Shown here: one piece after another, positions 8,154 through 20,076 of the stretch
Position numbering within the stretch: position 1 is the stretch's first letter
Layout of the letters: each line of letters starts with the position of its first letter
Assembly (NCBI GenBank): GCA_949286465.1
Contig: CASECI010000052.1
Coordinates: forward strand, 1 to 35,080
Origin: an uncultured Alphaproteobacteria bacterium
GTDB taxonomy: Bacteria > Pseudomonadota > Alphaproteobacteria > CAAHEQ01 > UBA3637
Length of the DNA: 35,080 nucleotides
Reading direction: 5' to 3'
Program-made: the position numbers and the translations under genes
The notes under the pieces: generated by a model
The model's input: only the letters and a program-made list of their open reading frames with translations
What the model was told of the DNA's origin: nothing
Databases searched by the model: none

Positions 8154-8915
8154 ATGACTTCTTATCTTCAAAAAATTGGATTTATCTTTTTTGTTTCTTG
8201 TTTATTAATCTCTTGTTCTTCAACGAAACGAACACCTATGCCTGACAGAACTGTTGAAGATTTATATAATGAAGCCATGGATAAAGCAGAAAAAAATGAT
8301 CTCAAAGAAGCTGTCTCTCTCTTTGATGAAGTCGAACGGCAACATCCTTATTCGCCTTGGGCAGCAAAGGCTCAAATTATGACCGCTTATTTAAATTATC
8401 ACAATGCTAAATATGATGATGCTGTGCTTGCTTTAGACCGATTTCTGCAACTTCATCCTGGAAATAAATATGCTCCCTATGCTTACTATCTGAAAGGGAT
8501 GAGCTATTATGAACAAATATCTGATGTTTCTCGAGATCAAAAAATGACTGAAATGGCAATGGAAACATTCGGAAAACTTGTTATTTTATACCCTAACACC
8601 GACTATGCGAATGATGCCAAAGGAAAAATTATCTTAACCCAAAATCATCTCGCCGGAAAAGAAATGGATATTGGCCGTTATTATTTAAAACAAAAACGAT
8701 ATGCTGCTGCTTTAAATCGTTTCGGAGATGTTATCCGACATTATCAAACATCTATGCATACTCAAGAAGCTCTTTACCGCATGACAGAAGCCTATCTAGC
8801 TCTAGGACTTAAACAAGAAGCCAAACGTTCTGCTGTTGTTTTAGGCTATAATTATCCACAATCAAAATGGTATAAAAAAGCATATACTTTATTACAAAAA
8901 AATGGAGTTTCTTAA
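8154..8915 (+). CDS. bamD: Outer membrane assembly lipoprotein BamD
   Basis: BamD is the essential lipoprotein partner of BamA in inserting beta-barrel proteins into the outer membrane. The N-terminus is a lipoprotein signal with lipobox LLISC (Cys21), followed by SSTKR. About five tetratricopeptide-like helical repeats follow, with family-typical stretches such as ERQHPYSPWAAKAQ and LHPGNKYAPYAYYLKG. At 253 residues it has the usual length. AAAGGGAC upstream gives a good ribosome site. It is directly followed by recN, whose ribosome site lies within the last bamD codons, so the two are probably translationally coupled. In many alphaproteobacteria lpxC precedes bamD; here dacA does. Confidence 0.94.
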   Translation: MTSYLQKIGFIFFVSCLLISCSSTKRTPMPDRTVEDLYNEAMDKAEKNDLKEAVSLFDEVERQHPYSPWAAKAQIMTAYLNYHNAKYDDAVLALDRFLQLHPGNKYAPYAYYLKGMSYYEQISDVSRDQKMTEMAMETFGKLVILYPNTDYANDAKGKIILTQNHLAGKEMDIGRYYLKQKRYAAALNRFGDVIRHYQTSMHTQEALYRMTEAYLALGLKQEAKRSAVVLGYNYPQSKWYKKAYTLLQKNGVS

Positions 8916-12655
<3,740 letters not shown>

Positions 12656-12697
12656 TTTATGGATAAAATAGAAGAAACATATCACAATGAGGGGAAA

Positions 12698-15562
12698 ATG
12701 ACAGAAGAAGAAAACAAGCAATCATCCGAACTTCCTCCTGCAGAGTATGCAGGCCCTCCTAAGTCACATACTTTTAAAGATGAAACAACAACTTCTCAAA
12801 ACATCTCTTCTCCTGTAATAGAACCTGCCTCTCAACAGGATACAACTACTTTGCCTAAAACTGATACAGCTGTTTCCAAGAATCAAACCGAAAATCAAAT
12901 CAAAATTCCGCCTCACGCTCCAGCGCATATTGGCATGTTATCAGAAGAAGAAGCTGAAAAAGAAATTTTAGATATTCCAACAAAACAGCCCGCTTTAATT
13001 GATTTAATTGCTGATCCTGCCGATAATCCTGAAGAACAACCTAAAAAGAAATTTGAATTCAAATGGCACTTCGATCCTAAAATCTTTAAAAAATACAAAG
13101 ATGAAGTACGTGACTTCTTTAAAAAGTATCCTATGATTTATAAAGCATTCCAAGCAACTTGGATATGCTTAATGTTAGGTATTTATATCGGTGGTATTGC
13201 GTTCTTTTCTATCTTCTTCGTTCTCTATTTCGCTTTTACCCCCTTGCTTAAAAGTTACCTAGATTCAAGAGGCCTATCAAATATTGAATTCACTGTTGCT
13301 TCTCATAGTTTATCTGACTTAACAATTAAAGATATTCGAGACAAAAATGGTTTGTTTTCTATTAAAACACTTCGATTACAGTATACTTTTACTAACTTCT
13401 TAAAAGGAAAAATTACTCTTGCAGACGTCGATACATTAGAAATATTTATCAAACAAACACCACAAAAGGGATATAATGTTCGTGATTTAATGATGATTTT
13501 CCTGAAACTTGGGCTAATGGATAAAAACAGTCCAATGCATGTTCAATCTTTGCAATTTAAAAACTCTAAAATTTTCTTGGATAATAAGGAATTTCCAATC
13601 GACTTCTCTGGAATCGGCGATCTCGAAGTTCAACGCCAATTCGTTATCCCTTTTACAATACAAAATGAGTATATTACGGCTAATGCTTCTCTAACAACAG
13701 AACTCAATAACACTGGAACTATTTGGACAATTACTCTTGACAATGGAAAATTAACACTTCCTCAACTCCCAGCTGAAGATTTATCAGGAACTCTTGTTTT
13801 CAATACAAAAAATACACATTTCAGAAATTTCAACGCCGATCTTACTTTAAAGCAAGAAAATAGTGAAAAAAAATTAAAATTACAAATACTTCCTACGCAA
13901 AATAATAGACTCAATGCTAACCTTAGCCTAGATATCCCCTCAGCAAATGAACAAAAGCCTATACAAATTGAGCTTACTCTGCGTAATGTAGAACTCTCTA
14001 ATGATCTCAAAGCATTTTCAACAGATGATCCTTTGAATATTAAAATAACAAACATTACTTCTAGCTTTTTAACTACTCAAACATTACAAGCCTCTTTAAA
14101 TGGGAAGCTAAACTGCAAAAACAACCTTTGTTCTTTTAAACAGGAAAGACCTTCAGACATTATATTATTCTCTCCGATAAAAAAAATATGGGACACCGAA
14201 TTTAAAGCTTCTTACCCTTTAAGACTGACAATTACTCCTTCTAAGAATGATTTATTTGTGCTTGATAAAAGAAAGTTATCATTCGATGCTATCTTAAGAA
14301 AGTCATCTTTTAATCTAACAAAACAAAAAAGTACAAATGAAACAGAATCTTTCACAATATCAACAGGTGAAACAACTTTAAAAGGGGAATTTGATCTTTT
14401 ATCTAAAAAGGGAACTTTAGAAACTAACTCTGAAAATGTATCCATTTCTGATGACGTATTAAAACTAAGCAGAGCTAAAGTTGAGACACGTACAAATACG
14501 GAAGGCTCTTCTATAAGCATTTCCTCCCCTTCTGTATCTTTAACTGAAAACGATTTATTAAAAGTGCCTTTTGCTCTTCAGCTTCAGATAACGCCCGATC
14601 AATATTTTAGCATGTTGCTTCAAACAAGTAATAGACAAGTTACTTTGAATGCTAATGGTTACTTTAGTCCGTTTACCGGCGAAATCTTAGCCGCTGTTGA
14701 AACTCAACCTATCGTTTTCAAAAAAGGAAATTTACAACCGCATCAGATAAGCGGAATTATTAGTGATGACCTCAAAGAGGTCTCCGGAACAATCTCTCTT
14801 CGTGGACAATTTCATTGGAAAAATGACCGCAGTATCGATGGACCTATGAATATTGCCTTAGATAAAGTTTCCTTTGATTATGGAAATACAAAAATAAATA
14901 ATTTAACGACAATGATGGAGGTAACTTCTTTTGTCCCATTCGGTACAAAAAGAAATCAAGAGGCTTTTATCGAGTCTATTCTAACAACACTGCCTTTTAC
15001 AAATATTGGCATCAACTATTATTTCGACGCTTCAAAAAAACAATTAAATATATCTCGTATGAATATGGAACTTGCTGATATTATATTCAGAATTGACCCT
15101 TCCTGGTTAACATATCAGTCACCCGTTCAATCTATTTCCTTTAAGGCTAAAAATATTGATTTGGAAAAACTTGTCCCTTATGTCAACTTAAATGATTTTA
15201 ATATGCAAGGAAATATTTCTAATGCGAGCTTCTCTCTCCAGATGAATGATGAAAATGTTTTCTTGAAGAATATGGAATTAACAATTCCTCAAGATGGTTC
15301 AATTTCTTATCAACCAGATGTATTTACGAATACAGCTCTTGAGATATTCAAAGATCTTACTTTTAAAAAGGCAACCGTCATTCTAAATGAATTAGAAAAT
15401 CAAACAATCGATTTCTTGTTTATTGGCGATAATACAAATCCTCAAGATAAAAGAAAAACAACTATTCGTTTCAATATTACAGAACCTCTGCATAACTTTA
15501 TTAAAACAACCAAAATAGAAGCTATCCCAGACGAAGTTTCAGAAAAAATGAAACTATTTTAG
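12698..15562 (+). CDS. Large AsmA/YdbH-like membrane-anchored protein
   Basis: The protein has about 954 residues. The first 150 or so are polar, rich in Glu, Pro, Gln and Thr, and look disordered and cytoplasmic. One strong membrane segment follows (WICLMLGIYIGGIAFFSIFF). The remaining 780 residues are beta-rich with repeated short strands, as in AsmA-like proteins that bridge the periplasm. Toward the end, NMQGNISNASFSLQM and MELTIPQDGSISYQPD resemble the YdbH group, implicated in phospholipid transport between the two membranes. A first ATG at 12659 lacks a ribosome site, whereas the ATG at 12698 has GAGG 5 bases upstream and is preferred. It follows ligA at once, and no YnbE- or YdbL-like partner gene is next to it. 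The family is moderately sure and the function is inferred. Confidence 0.65.
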   Translation: MTEEENKQSSELPPAEYAGPPKSHTFKDETTTSQNISSPVIEPASQQDTTTLPKTDTAVSKNQTENQIKIPPHAPAHIGMLSEEEAEKEILDIPTKQPALIDLIADPADNPEEQPKKKFEFKWHFDPKIFKKYKDEVRDFFKKYPMIYKAFQATWICLMLGIYIGGIAFFSIFFVLYFAFTPLLKSYLDSRGLSNIEFTVASHSLSDLTIKDIRDKNGLFSIKTLRLQYTFTNFLKGKITLADVDTLEIFIKQTPQKGYNVRDLMMIFLKLGLMDKNSPMHVQSLQFKNSKIFLDNKEFPIDFSGIGDLEVQRQFVIPFTIQNEYITANASLTTELNNTGTIWTITLDNGKLTLPQLPAEDLSGTLVFNTKNTHFRNFNADLTLKQENSEKKLKLQILPTQNNRLNANLSLDIPSANEQKPIQIELTLRNVELSNDLKAFSTDDPLNIKITNITSSFLTTQTLQASLNGKLNCKNNLCSFKQERPSDIILFSPIKKIWDTEFKASYPLRLTITPSKNDLFVLDKRKLSFDAILRKSSFNLTKQKSTNETESFTISTGETTLKGEFDLLSKKGTLETNSENVSISDDVLKLSRAKVETRTNTEGSSISISSPSVSLTENDLLKVPFALQLQITPDQYFSMLLQTSNRQVTLNANGYFSPFTGEILAAVETQPIVFKKGNLQPHQISGIISDDLKEVSGTISLRGQFHWKNDRSIDGPMNIALDKVSFDYGNTKINNLTTMMEVTSFVPFGTKRNQEAFIESILTTLPFTNIGINYYFDASKKQLNISRMNMELADIIFRIDPSWLTYQSPVQSISFKAKNIDLEKLVPYVNLNDFNMQGNISNASFSLQMNDENVFLKNMELTIPQDGSISYQPDVFTNTALEIFKDLTFKKATVILNELENQTIDFLFIGDNTNPQDKRKTTIRFNITEPLHNFIKTTKIEAIPDEVSEKMKLF

Positions 15563-15616
15563 GATATTATTAGGTTTTTCTTGCAAGAAGTCTCTCTTTT
15601 CCCTACAATAGGTTTT

Positions 15617-16066
15617 ATGAAAACTTTTATTTTATGGACTATTACTATTTTAGCTTTGAGTAGCTTATTTCTTCTCATAAAAGCTCCACTTATAGGTGCT
15701 CTATTTTTATTTTTCCTCTTTATATTTTCTATTATTCTTTCTTTTCAAAAAAAGAAGTCTATCTTACCTCCTGTCATGTGGCTTTATCCCAAAATCGTAT
15801 TAGCTTTCGTTTTCTTATCTTGCATCGGATATAGTATATATCTTTACTTAAAAAATATCCAATGTGTCTCTTGTATGCATGGGATTCTTGCTGCAAATCT
15901 GCCAATGTCTCTTTCCTATGCTGAAGACAATATTATCTCTTTTCTCAAAGGACTATGGGCTCTTAATAATCGTGTTTGTTTCTTCTTTTTATTTATCGGA
16001 TTTTTCATAATTTTACATTTATTTTCTCATTTTTATAAAAAGGAAAAAGGACGTTCACATGCTTGA
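15617..16066 (+). CDS. Membrane protein resembling a shortened NuoJ
   Basis: This protein of 149 residues has about four membrane segments. The first two, around ILWTITILALSSLFLLIKAPLIGALFL, resemble the first two helices of NuoJ, the complex I membrane subunit. The conserved third NuoJ helix (the VYVGA...LF segment) is not found. The end, AEDNIISFLKGLWAL followed by a final hydrophobic helix and a Lys-rich tail, is placed like the NuoJ C-terminus. The identification rests mainly on position: the next gene is clearly NuoK/NuoN-like, and J-K is the normal order. The frame also opens from a TTG at 15581; the ATG at 15617 is chosen for its better match, and AGG precedes both. It overlaps the next gene by 8 bases. 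No other assignment is evident. Confidence 0.5.
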   Translation: MKTFILWTITILALSSLFLLIKAPLIGALFLFFLFIFSIILSFQKKKSILPPVMWLYPKIVLAFVFLSCIGYSIYLYLKNIQCVSCMHGILAANLPMSLSYAEDNIISFLKGLWALNNRVCFFFLFIGFFIILHLFSHFYKKEKGRSHA

Positions 16067-16700
16067 TTTTCCTTTAGCTATATGGATTAGTTTTAGTATT
16101 GTCGCCTTTGGCGCTTTCGGTCTTTTTTTTAGTCGCCAAGTAAAATATCTTATCTATTTTACTTCATTAATTTTTTGTGGAAGCTTATTCAATATTCTCA
16201 ATACAGCTCACTATCTCAACGACATTCGTGGCTTTATGTTATGCCTTTTCTTAATTATCGGATTTGCTCTTGAAACGGCAACAGAAATTTATTTACTCAA
16301 AAAGAAGAAAATCAAATCCTTTTCTCCAATTTTTTATGCATTAGCTTTTATGAGTTTCTTTCTTCTTGCTACCGCTAGAGACTTATTGTCCTTAATTATT
16401 GGATTAGAAGGATTCCAAATTTGTCTTTATGGTTTTGCTTTAAAACGTGAGAAATTAAAAAATATTTTACTCCCCTTATTTAAGGAAGGACTAGTTTCTT
16501 ATAGTGCTCTTGTATATGGGATCTCTATTTTGTATCTGACGCGAGGTCAATTCAGTCTGGTCGGATTACGCCTATCACTACAGTCACTTCATCCGATCGA
16601 CCCCTTTATTTTAATTGGTATCGGGTTGTTTGCTTTAGGAATTCTCATTAAAATAAATGGCTTTATTTTAATATCTAGGAAAAAATATCATCATGTTTAA
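16059..16700 (+). CDS. NuoK-NuoN-like fused and truncated complex I membrane protein
   Basis: The protein has 213 residues and about six or seven membrane segments. Residues 1-82 look like NuoK: FFSRQVKYLIYFTSLIFC and FLIIGFALETATEIYLL match its helices 1-3, but the first conserved membrane Glu appears to be Ile38; the second is kept as E72. Residues 91-202 follow NuoN closely from its helix 4: LLATARDLLSLIIGLEGFQ keeps the conserved Glu (E117), then ALVYGISILYLTRGQFSLVGL, and DPFILIGIGLFALGILIK ends just where NuoN would continue with VPFHxWTPD. The rest of NuoN, about 300 residues, is absent. It could not pump protons in the known way. It sits before birA and RNase J, where nuoN stands in other alphaproteobacteria. 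It is either a remnant or a reused membrane protein. Confidence 0.65.
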   Translation: MLDFPLAIWISFSIVAFGAFGLFFSRQVKYLIYFTSLIFCGSLFNILNTAHYLNDIRGFMLCLFLIIGFALETATEIYLLKKKKIKSFSPIFYALAFMSFFLLATARDLLSLIIGLEGFQICLYGFALKREKLKNILLPLFKEGLVSYSALVYGISILYLTRGQFSLVGLRLSLQSLHPIDPFILIGIGLFALGILIKINGFILISRKKYHHV

Positions 16701-17358
16701 ATCCTATTACTTTGAAAAATTAGACAATACGAATGATACAGCTAAATCATACCCGATATATAGTGCCATTTATACAGAGCAACAAATAAAAGGTCGAGGA
16801 AGAATGGGAAGAACTTGGGAGAGCATCAAAGGAAATTTATTTACGTCTCTTGTTGTTCCTGCTTCTGCTGATGCATCTGACTACAGTTTTATTGCAAGTT
16901 TAGCTGTTGCTTTAACCTTAGCTCCTCTTTCTCCAAGGATTAAATGGCCTAATGATGTTCTTATTCATGGGAAGAAAATAAGTGGCATTCTTTTAGAAAC
17001 ATTTAATGAAAAACTTATTATTGGAATAGGAATAAATATTATAGGGAATCCCTTACATACCCTTTATCCAACGACATGTTTAAAAGAATGCGGCATTGAA
17101 GTCACATCTAAAGTTATTTTTGAAAAATTGCTCCAAAATTTTTCTGATCTATTACTGATATACGGAAAATCAGGATTTAAAGATATTAGACGTCAATGGT
17201 TAGAATTTGCTGCAGGATTAGGACAAAAAATAGAAGTTCATCTCCCCCAAAAAAATTTAACCGGTATTTTTAAAAATATAAATGAGCAAGGAGCTCTTCT
17301 TCTAGAAACGCCTGAAAAAGAATATTCAATTACAGCAGGTGATGTTTTTATGATTTAA
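16693..17358 (+). CDS. birA: Biotin-protein ligase BirA (ligase domain only)
   Basis: This enzyme activates biotin with ATP and attaches it to a lysine of carboxyl carrier proteins. Motifs seen are GRGRMGR near 35 (the biotinoyl-AMP loop), TWESIKGNLFTSL, IKWPNDVLIHGKKISGILLE and IGIGINI. At 221 residues it has no N-terminal helix-turn-helix, so it is the single-function form without repressor activity. It overlaps the end of the NuoK/NuoN-like gene by 8 bases and precedes the RNase J gene by 10, as in the tail of alphaproteobacterial nuo clusters. Confidence 0.92.
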   Translation: MFKSYYFEKLDNTNDTAKSYPIYSAIYTEQQIKGRGRMGRTWESIKGNLFTSLVVPASADASDYSFIASLAVALTLAPLSPRIKWPNDVLIHGKKISGILLETFNEKLIIGIGINIIGNPLHTLYPTTCLKECGIEVTSKVIFEKLLQNFSDLLLIYGKSGFKDIRRQWLEFAAGLGQKIEVHLPQKNLTGIFKNINEQGALLLETPEKEYSITAGDVFMI

Positions 17359-17368
17359 AGGAAAGAAA

Positions 17369-19048
17369 ATGATAGAAGAAAATCAAGAAACTGAATTCAT
17401 TATCCCTCATGATTCCCTCGTATTTATTCCTCTTGGAGGCGTAACAGAAATAGGGCAAAACTTTTTCTTATATGGATATAAAGGAAAATGGCTTATCGTT
17501 GATTGCGGATTAGGGTTCCCTGGAGATCATTTCCCTGGAGTTGAAGTTCTGTTGCCTGATCCAACTTTTATTGCACAACACAAAAAAGATATCGTCGGCT
17601 TATTCATTACACACGGGCATGAAGATCACATTGGTGCTATCCCTTATTTATGGCAAGATTTACAGTGTCCAATATATGCAACCCCTTTTACAGCAGAGTT
17701 AATTGAAGACAAGTTAAATGAATTTAATTTAGTCGGGAGAGCTCAGTTGGAAGTTATAGAGCAAGGAGCTTTATTAGAACTTCCTCCTTTTGAGATAGAG
17801 TTTATTCCTGTTAATCACTCTATTCCTGAACCAAATATGCTCGCCATCAGGACAAAAGAAGGGACGATTATTCATACAGGAGACTGGAAATTTGATTCCT
17901 CACCTGTTATCGGTGAAAAAATTAATATCGATACATTAAAAGAACTAGGTCGAAATGGCGTTCTTGCTTTAGTTTGCGATTCTACAAATATCTTTTCTGA
18001 AAAAGAAGAAAAAACAGAACAAGATGTTCGTTCTTCGTTGATAGAAATTTTCAAAAGCGCCCCTTCTCGCATTATTATTACTTGCTTTGCCTCTAATGTA
18101 GGAAGAATTGAAAGTATCTATCAGGCTGCTCATGAAACAGGAAAGCAAGTTTGTCTTATGGGACGCTCTTTCTGGCGAATAGATAGTGCTGCTAGAGCTG
18201 CCGGTTATATGAAAAATATTCCTCCTTTTTTAACAGAAGAGGAAGCTGAAAATATTCCCAAAAATAAAATTGTTTATATTTGTACAGGAAGTCAAGGCGA
18301 ACCTTATTCCGCATTATCTAAAATCGCCTCTCAAAATACAAACGAGTTATTCATGTTAGGTGAAAGTGACACTGTTATTTTCTCTTCTCGTGTCATACCA
18401 GGAAATGAATTAGCCATTGCCGCCTTACAAAAACGCCTTTTAATGTCTGGATGTACTATTATTACCGATAGAGAAAAACTTGTTCATGTGTCAGGACATC
18501 CTTCTCAAGACAGCATGAAAAAATTATATGAATACTTAAAACCTCAAATTGCTATCCCTGTTCACGGAGAACCTATGTATATTATTGAGCATAAAAAACT
18601 CGCCGAAAAATGGGGGGCAAAAAATGCAATCATTGTAGAAGAAGGTGACGTTTTAGAACTAAATGATGGCGATCCTGAAATTATAGGGGAAGTTCCTGTC
18701 GGTTGTTTAGCCGTCGATGGGAAAAAAATTGTTTCTTTAGGCGCTGATGTTATCAAAAAACGTCGCAAAATGATTGAAGGTGGAAGTGTTGTCGGAACAG
18801 TTGTTGTGAATCAAAAAGGAGATCTATTGGGAGAACCTCAAATATCATCATTCGGATTACTTGATACAGATCCTTCTGATTTAGAAACGCTTATTCAATT
18901 GATAAAAAAGAATATCAGCGATATGGATAATTCTCTCAAAGAAGACGATGCAACGTTAAAAGAAACTATCCGCTTAACAATTAGACGCTTTATTACTGAG
19001 CAATTCGGGAAAAAGCCTTTAATCGAGATTCATTTAGTTCGTATATAA
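17369..19048 (+). CDS. rnj: Ribonuclease J
   Basis: RNase J is a metallo-beta-lactamase and beta-CASP ribonuclease with 5'-exo and endo activity, used in rRNA maturation and mRNA decay in alphaproteobacteria. The metal-binding THGHEDHIGAIP stands near residue 76-87, VNHSIPEP and HTGDWKFD follow, the beta-CASP part has the CTGSQGEP segment and the SGHPSQDSMKKL motif, and IPVHGEP is near 395. The C-terminal domain is present. At 559 residues it is of normal length. AAGGAAAG just upstream of the ATG is a strong ribosome site. Confidence 0.95.
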   Translation: MIEENQETEFIIPHDSLVFIPLGGVTEIGQNFFLYGYKGKWLIVDCGLGFPGDHFPGVEVLLPDPTFIAQHKKDIVGLFITHGHEDHIGAIPYLWQDLQCPIYATPFTAELIEDKLNEFNLVGRAQLEVIEQGALLELPPFEIEFIPVNHSIPEPNMLAIRTKEGTIIHTGDWKFDSSPVIGEKINIDTLKELGRNGVLALVCDSTNIFSEKEEKTEQDVRSSLIEIFKSAPSRIIITCFASNVGRIESIYQAAHETGKQVCLMGRSFWRIDSAARAAGYMKNIPPFLTEEEAENIPKNKIVYICTGSQGEPYSALSKIASQNTNELFMLGESDTVIFSSRVIPGNELAIAALQKRLLMSGCTIITDREKLVHVSGHPSQDSMKKLYEYLKPQIAIPVHGEPMYIIEHKKLAEKWGAKNAIIVEEGDVLELNDGDPEIIGEVPVGCLAVDGKKIVSLGADVIKKRRKMIEGGSVVGTVVVNQKGDLLGEPQISSFGLLDTDPSDLETLIQLIKKNISDMDNSLKEDDATLKETIRLTIRRFITEQFGKKPLIEIHLVRI

Positions 19049-19091
19049 AATCTTTAATATTTTTTAATCTTTCTTTTGTTATATTGTTATT

Positions 19092-20009
19092 ATGAAAGAT
19101 TACCGCTGGATAAAAGTTATTTTTATTCTTATGTTCGCTCTGTCTCTTACAGGGTGTGCTCAATATTATGTTAAATTACAACCATCCTATAAAACGCACG
19201 GTCAATTTCATCGCGTTCAAAAAAAAGAAACTGTATATGCTATTTCGCGTATATATAAAGTTCCTCCTAGAGAGATTATAGAAAAAAACAAATTAAAGCC
19301 TCCTTATGGTTTATCTGTAGGACAACTGTTATTTATTCCCCCTGTACAAGTGCATATTGTACGAAAAGGAGACACCCTCTATAGTATTTCTCGAGCCTAT
19401 AATGTTGACATGAATTCATTAGCTAAAGCCAATCAATTAAAAGCTCCTTATACATTATCTCTTGGTCAAACTCTTGTTATGCCTGGAACTCTTGTCCCTA
19501 TTACGCCTCAAAGTGACAAGAAAGTCAGTGCAAAAGTAGCCTCATCAAAACAAGCCCCTCAAATATCGCCCAAAAAAACATCATCTAACAAAACACAAAA
19601 AGCTGTTAAACTACCTCAGGCACCTAAACGCTCTGGTCGTTTTTCTTGGCCTGTAAGTGGTACTGTTATATCTAATTTTGGACCTTCTGGTGGCGGACGT
19701 CACAACGATGGCATTAATATCAAAGCCGCAAGAGGAACTCCATTTAAAGCTGCGGAAAATGGCGTTGTTGCCTACGCCGGTAATGCATTAAAAGGATTTG
19801 GAAACTTACTCCTTATTAAACATTCTGATGGCTTTGTAACTGCTTATGCACACGCTGATTCATTATCTGTTAAAAGAGGTCAAACCGTCAAAAAAGGTCA
19901 AACTTTAGGTAAAGTTGGCTCAACAGGAAATGTGAACACGCCTCAACTCCATTTTGAAATTAGAAAGGGGACAAAAGCAATTAATCCAAGAAGTTATTTA
20001 AGTTGGTAA
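19092..20009 (+). CDS. LysM and M23-domain lipoprotein, NlpD-like
   Basis: This is an envelope lipoprotein (lipobox LTGC, Cys22) with two LysM peptidoglycan-binding domains (about 36-83 and 85-131), a Lys/Ser/Gln-rich linker and a C-terminal M23/LytM domain (about 190-303). The M23 zinc residues look incomplete: the usual H-x3-D motif is HNDGIN, with Asn where Asp is expected, and the H-x-H motif reads PQLHFEI, with only one His. NlpD and EnvC share such loss and act by activating amidases rather than cutting peptidoglycan, so a role as amidase activator at division is inferred. No strong ribosome site is seen before the ATG. Confidence 0.85.
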   Translation: MKDYRWIKVIFILMFALSLTGCAQYYVKLQPSYKTHGQFHRVQKKETVYAISRIYKVPPREIIEKNKLKPPYGLSVGQLLFIPPVQVHIVRKGDTLYSISRAYNVDMNSLAKANQLKAPYTLSLGQTLVMPGTLVPITPQSDKKVSAKVASSKQAPQISPKKTSSNKTQKAVKLPQAPKRSGRFSWPVSGTVISNFGPSGGGRHNDGINIKAARGTPFKAAENGVVAYAGNALKGFGNLLLIKHSDGFVTAYAHADSLSVKRGQTVKKGQTLGKVGSTGNVNTPQLHFEIRKGTKAINPRSYLSW

Positions 20010-20076
20010 AAATAATGTTGGTCAAAACGATTTTTTTATAGTAAAATAAAGTAAACTTTAAAATAAGGAATAAGAA

